From: Spirochaetaceae bacterium
GTDB taxonomy: Bacteria; Spirochaetota; Spirochaetia; DSM-27196; Alkalispirochaetaceae
Assembly: GCA_007695175.1 (NCBI GenBank)
Contig: REEH01000133.1
Coordinates: 31,058 to 95,057 of the forward strand
Length of the DNA stretch: 64,000 nucleotides
Direction: 5' to 3'
The notes under the pieces were generated by a model. The model had not been told where the DNA came from, searched no databases, and saw only the letters and a program-made list of their open reading frames with translations. Within the stretch, counting starts at the first letter, position 1, and each line of letters begins with the position of its first letter. Below, piece by piece: positions 25,749 to 34,729 of the stretch. A program made the position numbers and the translations under genes.

Positions 25749-27257
25749 GTGTGTGCCGATGATCAATGCAGAGGTGCTATCGTGATGAGAACCGGTCGGA
25801 TCTTTATTCTCTCGGTAACTGTAATCGCCCTGTGGGCGGTGCAGGCCCTGCCGGCGCAAAGCACCTGGGCGGGCTCCGCGGTTGTCGGACGATATGGCGA
25901 ATTCCCTCCCGGTGGTCTCTTTGCCGCTTCAAACTCCTTTCCGCTCAACTCGATGGTGGATGTGACCAACGACGCCACGGGTGATACGGCGCGCCTCATC
26001 GTTGTCCGCCGGATCGAGGACCCCGGCGTCTTCATGCTCCTCTCCGAGGAAGCGGCGGACCAGTTGCGCATTCGTCGCGGAAGCAGCGGCTCCGTGAGCG
26101 TTCAGCCTGTACTGATGCCCGGTCTCACCGCAATAGGCCCCAACCAGGATCTCCCCTTTCACCCGGACCCGGACATCAATCCCGCGGCTATTCTGGGCGA
26201 TCCCAATGCGGCTCTTCTGATGGCACCCGATGAAACGGCCCTCCTTGCGGCGGATCTGGAGCCGGAGCCGGAGCCGGAGCCGGAACCGGAACAGGAGCCT
26301 GAGCCTGCCCCGGAACGAGCACCCACCGATACGGTGGTGGAAGCGCCCCCGGCGGAGAGACCTCCCGTGGGACCGGACCTTCTTGTGGTTGGCCCCGATC
26401 TGGAGCTTCCGCCGGTGCAGGATCCGGCTATTCTTGAGCAACCCCTTCCACGGATCTCGCCGCCGGCGCAGCCTCCCCTTGTTGTTACCCTGGGATTGCC
26501 CGGTGATCCCAACGGAACGGAGCCGCGCTTCGTACGGCCCGACGACCATGCTCCGATTACGGACCCCCTCCAGGCCCGGATCGAGGAGATCGAACGTACT
26601 CTCGGAAGTGAGCGGGTAAGCATGGTGCCCCTGGAACGCGCGCCGGTGAACGGCCTCTTTCCGATAGCACCGTCGGTGGCGGTTCTCGATCCGGATCCGG
26701 CGTTGCCCCTGGCGACGATCGGGGAGGATCCGGAGGTTGCCGACCCGGTACCGGCCCCTCCGGAGGAGGAGCCCCTGATCGTCGAGCTCCCTCTGGTTCC
26801 GGTGCCCGGCGAAGATCCCTCCCGGCCGGTCAGGCCGGAACGCATTCCCGACGATGCTGTCCTCGCCCTGGAGCCGGCGGAGTTCCGGGCGCCGGAGGCC
26901 CCTGTGCCCGAGCCGGAGCCGGAGCCCGAGCCCAAACCCGAACCCAAGCCCGAACCGGAGCCGCCGGCGATCGCCGAGCCCGTTCCCCCTCCCTCATTGC
27001 CTTTGGTGGAAGATCTTGACCGGGGAGCGTACTACGTACAGGTTGCGGCACTCAGCAACCCCGAAAGCGCTGCCCGCACGGTGGAACGGCTGAACGGCAC
27101 CGGCGAGGGGTTGCCCGTAGCGGTCACGTCGCGGCGGAACGGTGATAAGGATATCTTCCGAATCTATGTCGGTCCGCTCAGCGAGGATGAACGCGGAACG
27201 GTGCTCCATACCGTCAGGAACGAGGGCTTTCGCGACGCCTTCCTGCGTCGGGAGTAG
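25749..27257 (+). CDS. SPOR-domain envelope protein with RlpA-like N-terminus
   Basis: This protein of up to 502 residues has a signal peptide (hydrophobic core FILSVTVIALWAVQALPAQS). A double-psi beta-barrel-like region resembling RlpA follows (GRYGEFPPGGLFAASNSFPLN; about 45-120), then a long Pro/Glu-rich linker with runs of EP and KPEP repeats, and a C-terminal SPOR domain (GAYYVQVAALSN to FRIYVGPLS). SPOR domains bind denuded septal glycan, so a cell-division or envelope role in the periplasm is likely. The active-site residues of RlpA lytic transglycosylases are not evident. The start is ambiguous: GTG 25749 follows AAAGGAGG at ideal spacing, while ATG 25785 would give a cleaner signal peptide. 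Confidence 0.78.
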   Translation: MCADDQCRGAIVMRTGRIFILSVTVIALWAVQALPAQSTWAGSAVVGRYGEFPPGGLFAASNSFPLNSMVDVTNDATGDTARLIVVRRIEDPGVFMLLSEEAADQLRIRRGSSGSVSVQPVLMPGLTAIGPNQDLPFHPDPDINPAAILGDPNAALLMAPDETALLAADLEPEPEPEPEPEQEPEPAPERAPTDTVVEAPPAERPPVGPDLLVVGPDLELPPVQDPAILEQPLPRISPPAQPPLVVTLGLPGDPNGTEPRFVRPDDHAPITDPLQARIEEIERTLGSERVSMVPLERAPVNGLFPIAPSVAVLDPDPALPLATIGEDPEVADPVPAPPEEEPLIVELPLVPVPGEDPSRPVRPERIPDDAVLALEPAEFRAPEAPVPEPEPEPEPKPEPKPEPEPPAIAEPVPPPSLPLVEDLDRGAYYVQVAALSNPESAARTVERLNGTGEGLPVAVTSRRNGDKDIFRIYVGPLSEDERGTVLHTVRNEGFRDAFLRRE

Positions 27258-27297
27258 GGCCGGCCCGGTGGTCCTCCCGGGGCGCGCGACCGCTCTC

Positions 27298-27720
27298 TCA
27301 TGATGCGGGCGCGTCGCCCACGAGGCACATCCATTCAGCTTCACAGGCAACTTCCCCGTCCACCGTTGCGACGCCGGACTGCCGTATCATGCGTTCACTG
27401 ACACGAAGGTTCTTTATCGTCAGCCGGACCGTTTCACCGGGTAGAACCTGTCGCCGAAGCTTGACGTTATTCACGGCGGCCAGAAAAAACAGTTTGTTTC
27501 CCAGGCTCCCCATTTCGCGTACGCCCGCGCCACCGCACTGGGCCATGCTTTCCACCAGGATCACTCCGGGTACCACCGGATACTGCGGAAAATGGCCGGC
27601 AAAGAAGGGTTCCTCCGCGCTGAAAGTCCTCACACCCCTGATTACCTCCGGGGAAACTTCCTCCAGATGATCCACGAAGAGAAAGGGATCGCGATGCGGT
27701 AACAGATCCGTTATGTTCAT
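27298..27720 (-). CDS. fabZ: 3-hydroxyacyl-ACP dehydratase FabZ
   Basis: This 140-residue hot-dog-fold protein dehydrates 3-hydroxyacyl-ACP in fatty acid synthesis. LLPHRDPFLFVD at the N-terminus, the catalytic histidine in AGHFPQYPVVPGV and the catalytic glutamate in LVESMAQ are all present, in the usual order and length. It stands alone, convergent with the SPOR gene and divergent from the flgN operon. Confidence 0.93.
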   Translation of the reverse strand: MNITDLLPHRDPFLFVDHLEEVSPEVIRGVRTFSAEEPFFAGHFPQYPVVPGVILVESMAQCGGAGVREMGSLGNKLFFLAAVNNVKLRRQVLPGETVRLTIKNLRVSERMIRQSGVATVDGEVACEAEWMCLVGDAPAS

Positions 27721-27790
27721 ATCTACTCCTTCAGGCGACTATTATGACATTCCGCGACGGAACCCACAATCACGGGATCGATAATCCTGT

Positions 27791-27817
27791 TAACAACGCT
27801 TCTTCGGGCGCCGATAC
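27791..27817 (+). promoter_or_regulatory. Sigma-28 (FliA) promoter of the flgN-flgK-flgL-fliW-csrA operon
   Basis: TAAC (27791-27794), 15 bases and GCCGATAC (27810-27817) match the flagellar consensus TAAA-N15-GCCGATAA at ten of twelve positions. The predicted start is close to the GGAGGTAA of flgN. Confidence 0.75.
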
Positions 27818-27835
27818 AATAAATGGAGGTAACCG

Positions 27836-28330
27836 GTGATAACGAACACGCGGATGGAGACGTTTCTTGTACTGCTCAAGCAACAGACGGAGTTGATAGA
27901 GATCCTGGCTCAGCAGGAGACCGAACTTCAGCAACGCGTAGCGGACCGGGACTGGGAATCGGTAGAGACGCTTGTCGGTGAGATGACCTCCGTCAGCGAG
28001 GCGATTTCCCGTGTCGAGGAGGACCGCAACGCCCTTTTTCTGGAGATCGCCTGTGAACTCGGAGGCGAGACGGATTTTGCGGTGGTACTCTCCCGCATGC
28101 CGATGGAGATCAGGACGTTACTCTCGCAACGGTACCGGGAACTTAAAATCGCCGTTCTGCGGCTGCAGAGTCGCACGGCCAATATGGATGCCTACCTCCG
28201 GTCGTCCCTCGCCACAAACCGGAGTGTCCTGCGTGAGCTTTTTCCGGAGCACGCTACGCCCGGATATTCCAGCGACGGACAGGGACGACTTCAGGCGGGG
28301 ACTGCCTTGATGGTCAACAGTCACCACTGA
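27836..28330 (+). CDS. flgN: FlgN-type flagellar chaperone
   Basis: This 164-residue, almost wholly helical protein precedes flgK and flgL and has the length and heptad pattern (QQTELIEILAQQETELQQRV) of FlgN, the export chaperone for the hook-filament junction proteins FlgK and FlgL. Sequence identity in this family is low, so the call rests mainly on position and coiled-coil form. It starts with GTG six bases after GGAGG; ATG 27854 is an alternative. It is the first gene behind the sigma-28 promoter. Confidence 0.8.
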   Translation: MITNTRMETFLVLLKQQTELIEILAQQETELQQRVADRDWESVETLVGEMTSVSEAISRVEEDRNALFLEIACELGGETDFAVVLSRMPMEIRTLLSQRYRELKIAVLRLQSRTANMDAYLRSSLATNRSVLRELFPEHATPGYSSDGQGRLQAGTALMVNSHH

Positions 28331-28361
28331 GCAGCCCCGGGATCCGATCAGGGAGGAAGTG

Positions 28362-30281
28362 ATGCAATCAACCTTTTCCGGACTGGAGATGGGCAAGCGG
28401 GGGGTCATGGCCCACCAGCGCGCACTTCAGACCGTGGGACACAACCTGACCAATGCCTCGACCGAGGGGTACAGCCGGCAGCGGATCGAACTGCACGCTA
28501 CGCCCCCCCTCTACCGGCCTGGCCTCAACCGGGCGGAGACGCCGGGGATGATCGGGCAGGGTGTGGATATTGCCCGTATCGAGCGGGTCCGGGACTTCCT
28601 TCTGGACAAGCGCATCGTTACAGCTCTGGGGGACGAATCGTACTGGCAGACACGGGAGCGTTATACCCTGCAGATGGACCAGGTCTACAATGAGCCGGGA
28701 GAATCCTCCGTCCGGAGCCTGATGGACCGTTTCTGGGACAGCTGGCAGGAGCTCTCTCTCTATCCGGAACAGCGCGCGGCCCGGGAGGCGGTTCTCCAGC
28801 GTGGAGAGGCCCTGGTGGAGGGGATACGCAACCGGTACAACAACCTGGATCGTATTCGCAGTATGGTGGAGGATGAGATCCAGGGTGGTGTGAAACAGAT
28901 CAACACCCTTATCTCGGACCTCACGGATCTCAACCGTGAGATCGTGCGCGTCAAGGGAGCGGGGGACAACCCCAACGACCTCATGGATCGGCGGGACCTG
29001 CTGGTGGACCGGCTCGGCAAGCATCTGGATATAACGATCGACGACCGCAATCCCGACGAGTTCAGTATCTATACCGCCGGGTATCACATCGTGCAGGGTC
29101 GGATCGGGCGCCCCTTCGATCTGCAGCCGAACAGGGAAAACAACGGATTCAGTGAGGTGGTCTGGTCCCACAGCGGCGAGGCGATCCAGTTCCGGGGCGG
29201 GAGTCTGGGAGCTCTGCAGGAGTTGCGTGACCAGGACCTGCGCACGGAAATCCAGGCGCTGGATACGCTGACGATCAATGTGGCGGATCTGGTCAACGAG
29301 ATTCACCGTGACGGCTATGGAATCAACGGCCGCACGGGACAGGATTTCTTCGTGGAATACCCGGTTGTCCTCGACGCGCAGGGCAACATCGATACCAACC
29401 AGGACGGTCAGCTCGACCGGAGCTATATCTTTCGCATCCATGGACGCAACGAGCTGGATCTTCAGGCCCAGGTCGGCCTGGAGGGTACCCTGCGCCTCTC
29501 GGCGGACCCCGCACTGGCAACCAGCCAGGACAACGGCGGTGTGATAGATATTGCCTATCGCGCCCGGGATACGGTGGAGGACCTCATAAAGAGGATCAAC
29601 AACTCCGGTGCGGAGGTTGTAGCCCGGCTGAACCGCGAGGGTCGGCTCGAGTTGAAAGCGACCACCGCGGCCAACCGGGATCATCCGGACTTTGTCCTGC
29701 GCCACGTGGAGGACAGCGGCCAGTTCCTCAGCGGATATGCGGGCCTTCTCACTGAGAGTGGTCCCGCCGGAGCGTTCAGCTGGAACCAGGCCGACGCCGT
29801 ACAGGTGCTCCGGGGCGAGAACGAGTCGGGATTCCGGGCGGAATACGCGGTTGCTCCGCTTATGAACCCCTCCGGATGGATCGGGATAAACCGGGATATC
29901 ATCAGGGAACCGGCGAGCATCGTCAGTTCCTTTTCCGTAGCGGGAGCGCCGGGCGAAACGGGGGATGGGCGCGCTGCATTGGCCATTGCCGGTATCCGAA
30001 ATACCCCCGTCGGAATCGGCCGGACGGAAACGCTGGACGACTACTTTGCCGATTCCGTGGCACGGGTTGGACTGAAGGGTGAACAGGCGGAAATAGCTCT
30101 GAGAACGAGCGAGCGTATCCGCAAGGATCTGACCGACCTGCGACAGTCCATCAGCGGGGTAAACCTGGACGAGGAACTGGCCCAGATGATCAAATTTCAG
30201 CACGGGTACCAGGCGGCGGCCCGTTTCATCACCACCGTGGACCGGATGCTGGATACGATCATCAACCGCCTCGGCACGTGA
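28362..30281 (+). CDS. flgK: Flagellar hook-associated protein 1
   Basis: This 639-residue protein is the first hook-filament junction protein. The N-terminus has FSGLEMGKRGVMAHQRALQT and NLTNASTEGYSRQRI, the conserved rod/hook-type helix and motif. The C-terminus ends with EELAQMIKFQHGYQAAARFI, which forms the other half of the terminal coiled coil. The central region is variable as usual. GGGAGG lies five bases before ATG 28362, so the in-frame GTG three bases earlier is rejected. It would act in the periplasmic flagella of a spirochaete. Confidence 0.95.
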   Translation: MQSTFSGLEMGKRGVMAHQRALQTVGHNLTNASTEGYSRQRIELHATPPLYRPGLNRAETPGMIGQGVDIARIERVRDFLLDKRIVTALGDESYWQTRERYTLQMDQVYNEPGESSVRSLMDRFWDSWQELSLYPEQRAAREAVLQRGEALVEGIRNRYNNLDRIRSMVEDEIQGGVKQINTLISDLTDLNREIVRVKGAGDNPNDLMDRRDLLVDRLGKHLDITIDDRNPDEFSIYTAGYHIVQGRIGRPFDLQPNRENNGFSEVVWSHSGEAIQFRGGSLGALQELRDQDLRTEIQALDTLTINVADLVNEIHRDGYGINGRTGQDFFVEYPVVLDAQGNIDTNQDGQLDRSYIFRIHGRNELDLQAQVGLEGTLRLSADPALATSQDNGGVIDIAYRARDTVEDLIKRINNSGAEVVARLNREGRLELKATTAANRDHPDFVLRHVEDSGQFLSGYAGLLTESGPAGAFSWNQADAVQVLRGENESGFRAEYAVAPLMNPSGWIGINRDIIREPASIVSSFSVAGAPGETGDGRAALAIAGIRNTPVGIGRTETLDDYFADSVARVGLKGEQAEIALRTSERIRKDLTDLRQSISGVNLDEELAQMIKFQHGYQAAARFITTVDRMLDTIINRLGT

Positions 30282-30314
30282 CGCGGGGTGTAGCGGTATG
30301 CACAGGAGTACGGT

Positions 30315-31562
30315 ATGGAACGGATAAGTACGAATCTGCCCAACGATAACATGCAGTTTTACCTGCGTGAACGGAACAGGGCGATGCAGCAGCTTCAGAA
30401 CCAGGTGGCCACTCAGTCCCGGATCACAAACCTCCGGGACGCCCCACTCGCGGCGGCCCACGCCACACGGTACCGTTCCTATCTGGCCCGGCTGGAGCGG
30501 TTTGGTACCAACATCGGTACGATCCAGGATCGCAACAATATCGCTGAGGGACATCTCAGACACGCTACGGATATGCTGCAGCGTGCGCGGGAACTGGCGG
30601 TGCAGGGTGCTCACGGTACGTACGCACCGGAGGACCTGCGTCACATGGCGGTTGAGATAAACGAGATTCTCCGGGAGATGGTCGAGCTGGGGAACGCCCG
30701 AGGTTCCGACGGTACGACCATATTTGCCGGAGACCGGAGCAACCAGCTGCCTTTTCGGGCTCTGACCGGCATGACCGCCGGAGAGAATCAGCCCATGATC
30801 ACGGAAGTACTGTACCAGGGGACGATCAACCGGCAGTCCGCGGAGGTGAGTGATAATGTCTTCGTCGAGACGAGCTTCCCGGGGAACTCCACCTTCTGGG
30901 CCGAGCACCAGCAGGTCCAGTCCCGCCTTGATGCCCGGGACTATCAGGTGGATCAGCACGGCCACTTCATGATCAACGGTAAGGAGGTGCCGGTCCGGGA
31001 AGGGGACACCGTTTTCTCGGTGATACAGAAAATCAACGAGTCCGGAGCAGGGGTCAAGGCGCGTCTGGACCCGGTCCATGCGGGAATAGTACTGGAGACG
31101 ACGACCCCCGGACAGATCTGGATGCAGGATGGCCCCGGTTCCACCGTTCTACAGGACCTGGGCCTGATTTCCGGTCCTGACGCCCGGCCTCCCCAGAATA
31201 TCGCTACCGCCGCCCGCGTTTCCGGAGGTTCGGTCTTTGATGCTCTCATCACGCTCCGGGATCAACTCATGGCGGGCGACCAGGAAGCGATCGGTTCCCG
31301 CGGTATCCTCGCCATGGACCAGGCACTGGACAATATGTTTGGTACTCTGGGGCGGCTGGGCGCGGTGAACGCCCGCCTGGACGGGACCTACCGCAGGACT
31401 GACATGGAGATGCTCCACGTGAGTTCCCAGGACTCCCGGAACACGGACATCGACTTTGCTGAAGCGATCACGCAACTGCGCATGCTGGAAATGTCGCACC
31501 GCGCCGCCCTGGGCGTTTCCGCCCGGGTTATACAGCCGACGCTGCTCGACTTCCTGCGTTAG
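30315..31562 (+). CDS. flgL: Flagellar hook-associated protein 3
   Basis: This 415-residue protein is the second junction protein, related to flagellin. The N-terminal helix contains RNRAMQQLQNQVATQSRITN and the C-terminus has FAEAITQLRMLEMSHRAALGVSARVIQ, which matches the flagellin-like terminal coiled coils. It lies 33 bases after flgK with GGAG before its ATG, and is longer than the roughly 300 residues of enteric FlgL because of a larger central domain. Confidence 0.92.
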   Translation: MERISTNLPNDNMQFYLRERNRAMQQLQNQVATQSRITNLRDAPLAAAHATRYRSYLARLERFGTNIGTIQDRNNIAEGHLRHATDMLQRARELAVQGAHGTYAPEDLRHMAVEINEILREMVELGNARGSDGTTIFAGDRSNQLPFRALTGMTAGENQPMITEVLYQGTINRQSAEVSDNVFVETSFPGNSTFWAEHQQVQSRLDARDYQVDQHGHFMINGKEVPVREGDTVFSVIQKINESGAGVKARLDPVHAGIVLETTTPGQIWMQDGPGSTVLQDLGLISGPDARPPQNIATAARVSGGSVFDALITLRDQLMAGDQEAIGSRGILAMDQALDNMFGTLGRLGAVNARLDGTYRRTDMEMLHVSSQDSRNTDIDFAEAITQLRMLEMSHRAALGVSARVIQPTLLDFLR

Positions 31563-31586
31563 GAAGAGGAAAGAGGACAGGTGGTG

Positions 31587-32027
31587 ATGACCGACGTTAC
31601 GATTCAGAGCAAACCCTATGGAGAGGTGACGGTGAAGGAGCAGCAGCTCCTGCATTTCCCGGTGGGACTATTCGGGTTCGAACGGATGCAGCATTACGCG
31701 CTGCTCGATTCCACGGCTCCACCCTTTTTCTGGCTTCAGAGTCTGGATGACCCGGGTCTTGCCTTCATTCTCGTCAACCCGTACCTGGTGGTGCCGGACT
31801 ATGTGCTCGATATTGATCCACATGAGCTGACGGAGATAGGCGAGCCGGCCGAGGATGATCTGCTCGTCTTTGCCGTGGTTACGATCGCTCACGACGAGAA
31901 TCGCGTAAGTTGCAACCTTCAGGGACCGGTAATGATCAACAGAAAGGCTCGACTTGGCCGGCAGGCGATCTCGCTCGATGCACGATGGAGTATCCGCCAT
32001 TCCCTGCTGGAGAATGGGCAGGGATAG
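31587..32027 (+). CDS. fliW: Flagellar assembly factor FliW
   Basis: This 146-residue protein matches FliW, which binds unassembled flagellin and, when free, antagonises Csr[20 protein letters not shown] and [19 protein letters not shown] are the recognisable conserved regions. The ATG at 31587 is preferred over two preceding in-frame GTG codons. csrA starts two bases after its stop, the arrangement seen in spirochaetes and Firmicutes, so the partner pair is co-translated behind the same sigma-28 promoter as FlgK and FlgL. Confidence 0.94.
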   Translation: MTDVTIQSKPYGEVTVKEQQLLHFPVGLFGFERMQHYALLDSTAPPFFWLQSLDDPGLAFILVNPYLVVPDYVLDIDPHELTEIGEPAEDDLLVFAVVTIAHDENRVSCNLQGPVMINRKARLGRQAISLDARWSIRHSLLENGQG

Positions 32028-32029
32028 GA

Positions 32030-32275
32030 ATGCTCATACTGGCGCGGAAGTCCAACGAGAGGATCATGATCGGCACGGATATCGAAATATCCGTGGTGGA
32101 GATCCGGGGAGACCAGGTCAAGCTCGGGATTGTCGCACCGGCTTCCGTCAAGGTGTATCGGCGCGAGGTTTTCGACGCGATCCAGGCGGAGAACCAGGAA
32201 GCGGCCCGTACCGCTCCCCGGGACCTCTCGGAGTTGTCCGGTCTTATCCCGAAGAAGGATCGCGGGACGGAGTGA
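32030..32275 (+). CDS. csrA: Carbon storage regulator CsrA
   Basis: This 81-residue RNA-binding dimer starts [15 protein letters not shown] and continues [16 protein letters not shown], the complete CsrA beta-sheet, with Arg44 of the RNA-binding site region in KVYRREVF. It represses translation by binding GGA motifs near ribosome-binding sites. Flagellin mRNA is the known target when FliW is present, and both flaB genes in this window have GGA-rich ribosome-binding sites. The long in-frame upstream extension is not coding. Its last 32 bases overlap the convergent tsaB gene. Confidence 0.95.
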   Translation: MLILARKSNERIMIGTDIEISVVEIRGDQVKLGIVAPASVKVYRREVFDAIQAENQEAARTAPRDLSELSGLIPKKDRGTE

Positions 32276-33089
32276 ATCCCGGGTATTTCCGGGGAGCACC
32301 CACGTCGGCGCTCCGCAGGTAGTTCGGTCCCGTCCAGGGGTCGTCAAAACGCCCTTCCTGAAGGGCACGGGAGCCGAGTCGGGCCACTCCCCGCACCGCC
32401 GACGCGGCGGAGACCGCGATCACCGTCATTGGTATGACCGCCGCCAGGTGTTGTATGAGAGCCGCCGTATCTCCCGGGCCGACGGCGACGCAGATCCGCC
32501 CGGGTGTGCTGTTGCTGCTTTCCGACCCCGATACGGAAACCCCGGTAATGCTGCTCCCCAGGACTTCCGCCAGCGATTCCAGTTCCACATCAAGGTTCTC
32601 CAGGACCCTTCGGTTCCCCGGGCAGGTGCCGCCGGCTTCCTTCGAAAGGGGTTCAAAGAGTGCCGTATAGAACCGTCCCTTCCGGGCGTCGATTATCGGG
32701 AGGATGAGGTCCGGTACCGACGGGACCTCCCGCAACCGGCGGGAGCGGGAATCGAGCAGCACGATGTGGGCGAACGCTTCCAGGGAATCGATTGACGCGA
32801 GCGGGCAACCCACTGCCATGGCTATGCCCTTGGCCGCTGCGAGGCCGACCCGCAGCCCGGTAAAGCTTCCCGGTCCCGCCCCGGCGACTACGCCCTCCAG
32901 TGAAGAGGGAGTCCAGTCAAGCTCCGAGAGCAACTCCTCCACGATCCGGGGGAGAGACTCGATATGCCGCGTTGCGGTATCGATCTCCCTCAGGTGAAGG
33001 ACGTCGACCCACGGGTCCGAGGAGGCTTGCGTTTCCAGGGCTGCGACGCCAAGAACGGGATTGCCCGAATCAATGGCCAGTACGCGCAT
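32244..33089 (-). CDS. tsaB: tRNA t6A synthesis protein TsaB
   Basis: This 281-residue protein begins [14 protein letters not shown] and has [22 protein letters not shown], the ASKHA-fold signature of TsaB, the partner of TsaD in threonylcarbamoyl transfer to tRNA A37. A central region of low conservation is longer than usual. The tail [11 protein letters not shown] matches the family. It overlaps tsaE by 20 bases and csrA (convergent) by 32 bases. Confidence 0.9.
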   Translation of the reverse strand: MRVLAIDSGNPVLGVAALETQASSDPWVDVLHLREIDTATRHIESLPRIVEELLSELDWTPSSLEGVVAGAGPGSFTGLRVGLAAAKGIAMAVGCPLASIDSLEAFAHIVLLDSRSRRLREVPSVPDLILPIIDARKGRFYTALFEPLSKEAGGTCPGNRRVLENLDVELESLAEVLGSSITGVSVSGSESSNSTPGRICVAVGPGDTAALIQHLAAVIPMTVIAVSAASAVRGVARLGSRALQEGRFDDPWTGPNYLRSADVGAPRKYPGFTPSRDPSSG

Positions 33090-33522
33090 CCGACCATTCC
33101 ATAGTGATGATCCGGCTCTCGTCTGCCTCTCGGCCGATCGTCACGGTAACGGACCGGCTGTCCAGGGCGGCGCCCGCCCGTTCCGGCCACTCCACGATTG
33201 CAATGGCTCCGTCCAGAAGTTCATCCAGCGCGAGCAGTTGGTATTCCTCGCTGTTCGCGATGCGGTACAGGTCCACGTGCAGAACGGGCACTTCACCGGT
33301 GCCACGGTACTCGTGGATGATCGCAAAGGTGGGACTCGGCATCGGTTCCTGGACGCCCAGAGCGGATCCCAGGGCACGGGCAAAAACGCTCTTTCCGGTA
33401 CCCAGTTCCCCCCGGAGGCGTACCACCATCCCCGGAGCGAGCCGAGGAGCCAGATCCCGCGCCAAGGCGGCCGTTTCCTCCGGGGTGCGGGCGATCCGGA
33501 TTATGTTCTCCGATTGATTCAG
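33070..33522 (-). CDS. tsaE: tRNA t6A synthesis ATPase TsaE
   Basis: The Walker A motif LRGELGTGKSVFARAL and the family segments SPTFAIIHEYRG, VLHVDLYRI and IAIVEWPER identify TsaE, the ATPase that resets the TsaBD complex. The obvious start codon, TTG 33465, would remove the first beta strand. The homologous segment NIIRIARTPEETAALARDL continues upstream in frame without a stop to a CTG at 33522 that overlaps the previous stop codon (CTGA) and has GGAGAG before it. I therefore extend the gene to 33522 (150 codons), with the start marked uncertain. Three t6A genes are usually scattered, and two are adjacent here. Confidence 0.85.
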   Translation of the reverse strand: MNQSENIIRIARTPEETAALARDLAPRLAPGMVVRLRGELGTGKSVFARALGSALGVQEPMPSPTFAIIHEYRGTGEVPVLHVDLYRIANSEEYQLLALDELLDGAIAIVEWPERAGAALDSRSVTVTIGREADESRIITMEWSDARTGH

Positions 33523-33782
33523 GGCAGCTCTCCGGCGCGGTCCATTTCAGTTATGCGTCCCTTGAGCAGTTTCATCGCGGGTACCACGGGGTAGTCGGTC
33601 TGCCCCAGAAGGGTTACCGAAACCTCGTTGGTTCCAAAGGGGGAAAGCTCCAGGACGAACTCGATGGGGCATGCAGTGGCGGTGGAAGCACCCACGGTGA
33701 TCAATGCTTCACCGCGGTACATCCGACGATAATCCACAGCCAGCGGGACACGCTCTACGTTCTTTATTTCATTTACTTTCAT
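33519..33782 (-). CDS. Small protein of unknown function in the flagellar operon
   Basis: This 87-residue protein is predicted to be mainly beta-strand (EALITVGASTATACPIEFVLEL, read as two segments) with no signal or membrane helix. It sits eight bases after the preceding unknown gene and overlaps the proposed tsaE start, so it belongs to the same transcript as fliD. I recognise no family. Position suggests a flagellar accessory role, but this is inference only. Confidence 0.7.
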   Translation of the reverse strand: MKVNEIKNVERVPLAVDYRRMYRGEALITVGASTATACPIEFVLELSPFGTNEVSVTLLGQTDYPVVPAMKLLKGRITEMDRAGELP

Positions 33783-33790
33783 GCTCGTTT

Positions 33791-34672
33791 CTATCGGGGA
33801 GCCGCAATATGCCGGGACACTGTTTCGGAGAGTGCCGAGAAACGGGGGAGAACCTCGTATTCCAGCAAGTCACCCAGGAGTACATAGTCCGTGTTTCGGA
33901 ATGCCTCTTCCAGCTCAGCCAGAAGATCCCGAATCGCGGGAATGAGATCGTTCAGGGATAGTCCCTCGATACGTTCGTCCTGCAGGGCCGGTCGCGCTTC
34001 CACGACACGGGGCATGATTCTGAGCATCCGGATCGCCACTTCCGTGAACCTGGTGATGGTGTCCATCGCCTTCCGGCCTTCTCCGGACTGCAGTTCTCCC
34101 GGTATCTCCTCGAAACGGGGCAGAATATCCCCGAGGAGAGCAAGGGTCAGGGCCATCTCATGCTCCGGGTCAACCATTTCCCTCTGCCGGTTTTCAAAGA
34201 GTTTCGCCATTTCCTGCGCCCGGGCGGCGAGTTTCTTCCGGATATCCACCGGAGGAACGTCCCCGGAATTGCCCTGTAGCGGCTCCTCCAGGAGCCCTGC
34301 CAGGTCCGGTGTAATCCGTTGAACGCCCTCCAGAACAAAAGGGAGCTCCTCCAGTACCGCCCGAACCTGCTCATCGTTTCCTTCCGCCATGACGCGCCTG
34401 AGTAATCCCGTATAGGTTATCAGCGTCTCCAGGCCCTCAATCTGCTGCTGGTAGAGGCTCCGCGCAACGATGCGGATCTCCTCCGTCTCCTCCAGCGGCA
34501 GCTCTCGCCAGGTCTCGTCCCGGTCTTCCCGGATCGTCCCGTTTATCTCGACCGTTTCAACGACGTGGCTGTTCGTGGTGAGCCAGTTGGTTACGCCGTG
34601 GACAATGGAGCCGGCGGTCGTCTCTCCCTCAAGTTCGAAGTCGATCGGCATCTCATTGACAATGATTTTCAC
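33791..34672 (-). CDS. Unknown protein following fliD
   Basis: This 293-residue protein begins with a small beta-rich domain (MKIIVNEMPIDFELEG, about residues 1-70, possibly beta-grasp-like) and continues with a long, mostly helical part rich in Glu and Leu. There is no signal peptide. It follows fliD by 57 bases in the flagellar run. No known flagellar protein is recognisable; FliS would be expected in this position and is far smaller. A chaperone or export accessory is possible because of position and helical content, but unproven. Confidence 0.7.
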   Translation of the reverse strand: MKIIVNEMPIDFELEGETTAGSIVHGVTNWLTTNSHVVETVEINGTIREDRDETWRELPLEETEEIRIVARSLYQQQIEGLETLITYTGLLRRVMAEGNDEQVRAVLEELPFVLEGVQRITPDLAGLLEEPLQGNSGDVPPVDIRKKLAARAQEMAKLFENRQREMVDPEHEMALTLALLGDILPRFEEIPGELQSGEGRKAMDTITRFTEVAIRMLRIMPRVVEARPALQDERIEGLSLNDLIPAIRDLLAELEEAFRNTDYVLLGDLLEYEVLPRFSALSETVSRHIAAPR

Positions 34673-34729
34673 GTTTCCGCATCTCCTGGTGTAAAGGGTG
34701 CTTTCTTCACAATCCGCAGCACCTGTCCG

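Noticed and set aside
25734..25762. A possible sigma-28 site (TAAA ... GCCGATGA) before the SPOR gene
   Set aside because: The spacer is 17 bases rather than 15, and the TAAA is part of the AAAGGAGG ribosome-binding site.
26159..26947. A Gly/Ser-rich minus-strand frame resembling a repeat protein
   Set aside because: It is the reverse reading of the Glu-Pro codon repeats of the SPOR protein.
28368..31079. A 903-codon open frame on the minus strand opposite flgK and flgL
   Set aside because: It is the antisense shadow of two well-recognised genes in GC-rich DNA. It has no family resemblance and no ribosome-binding site.
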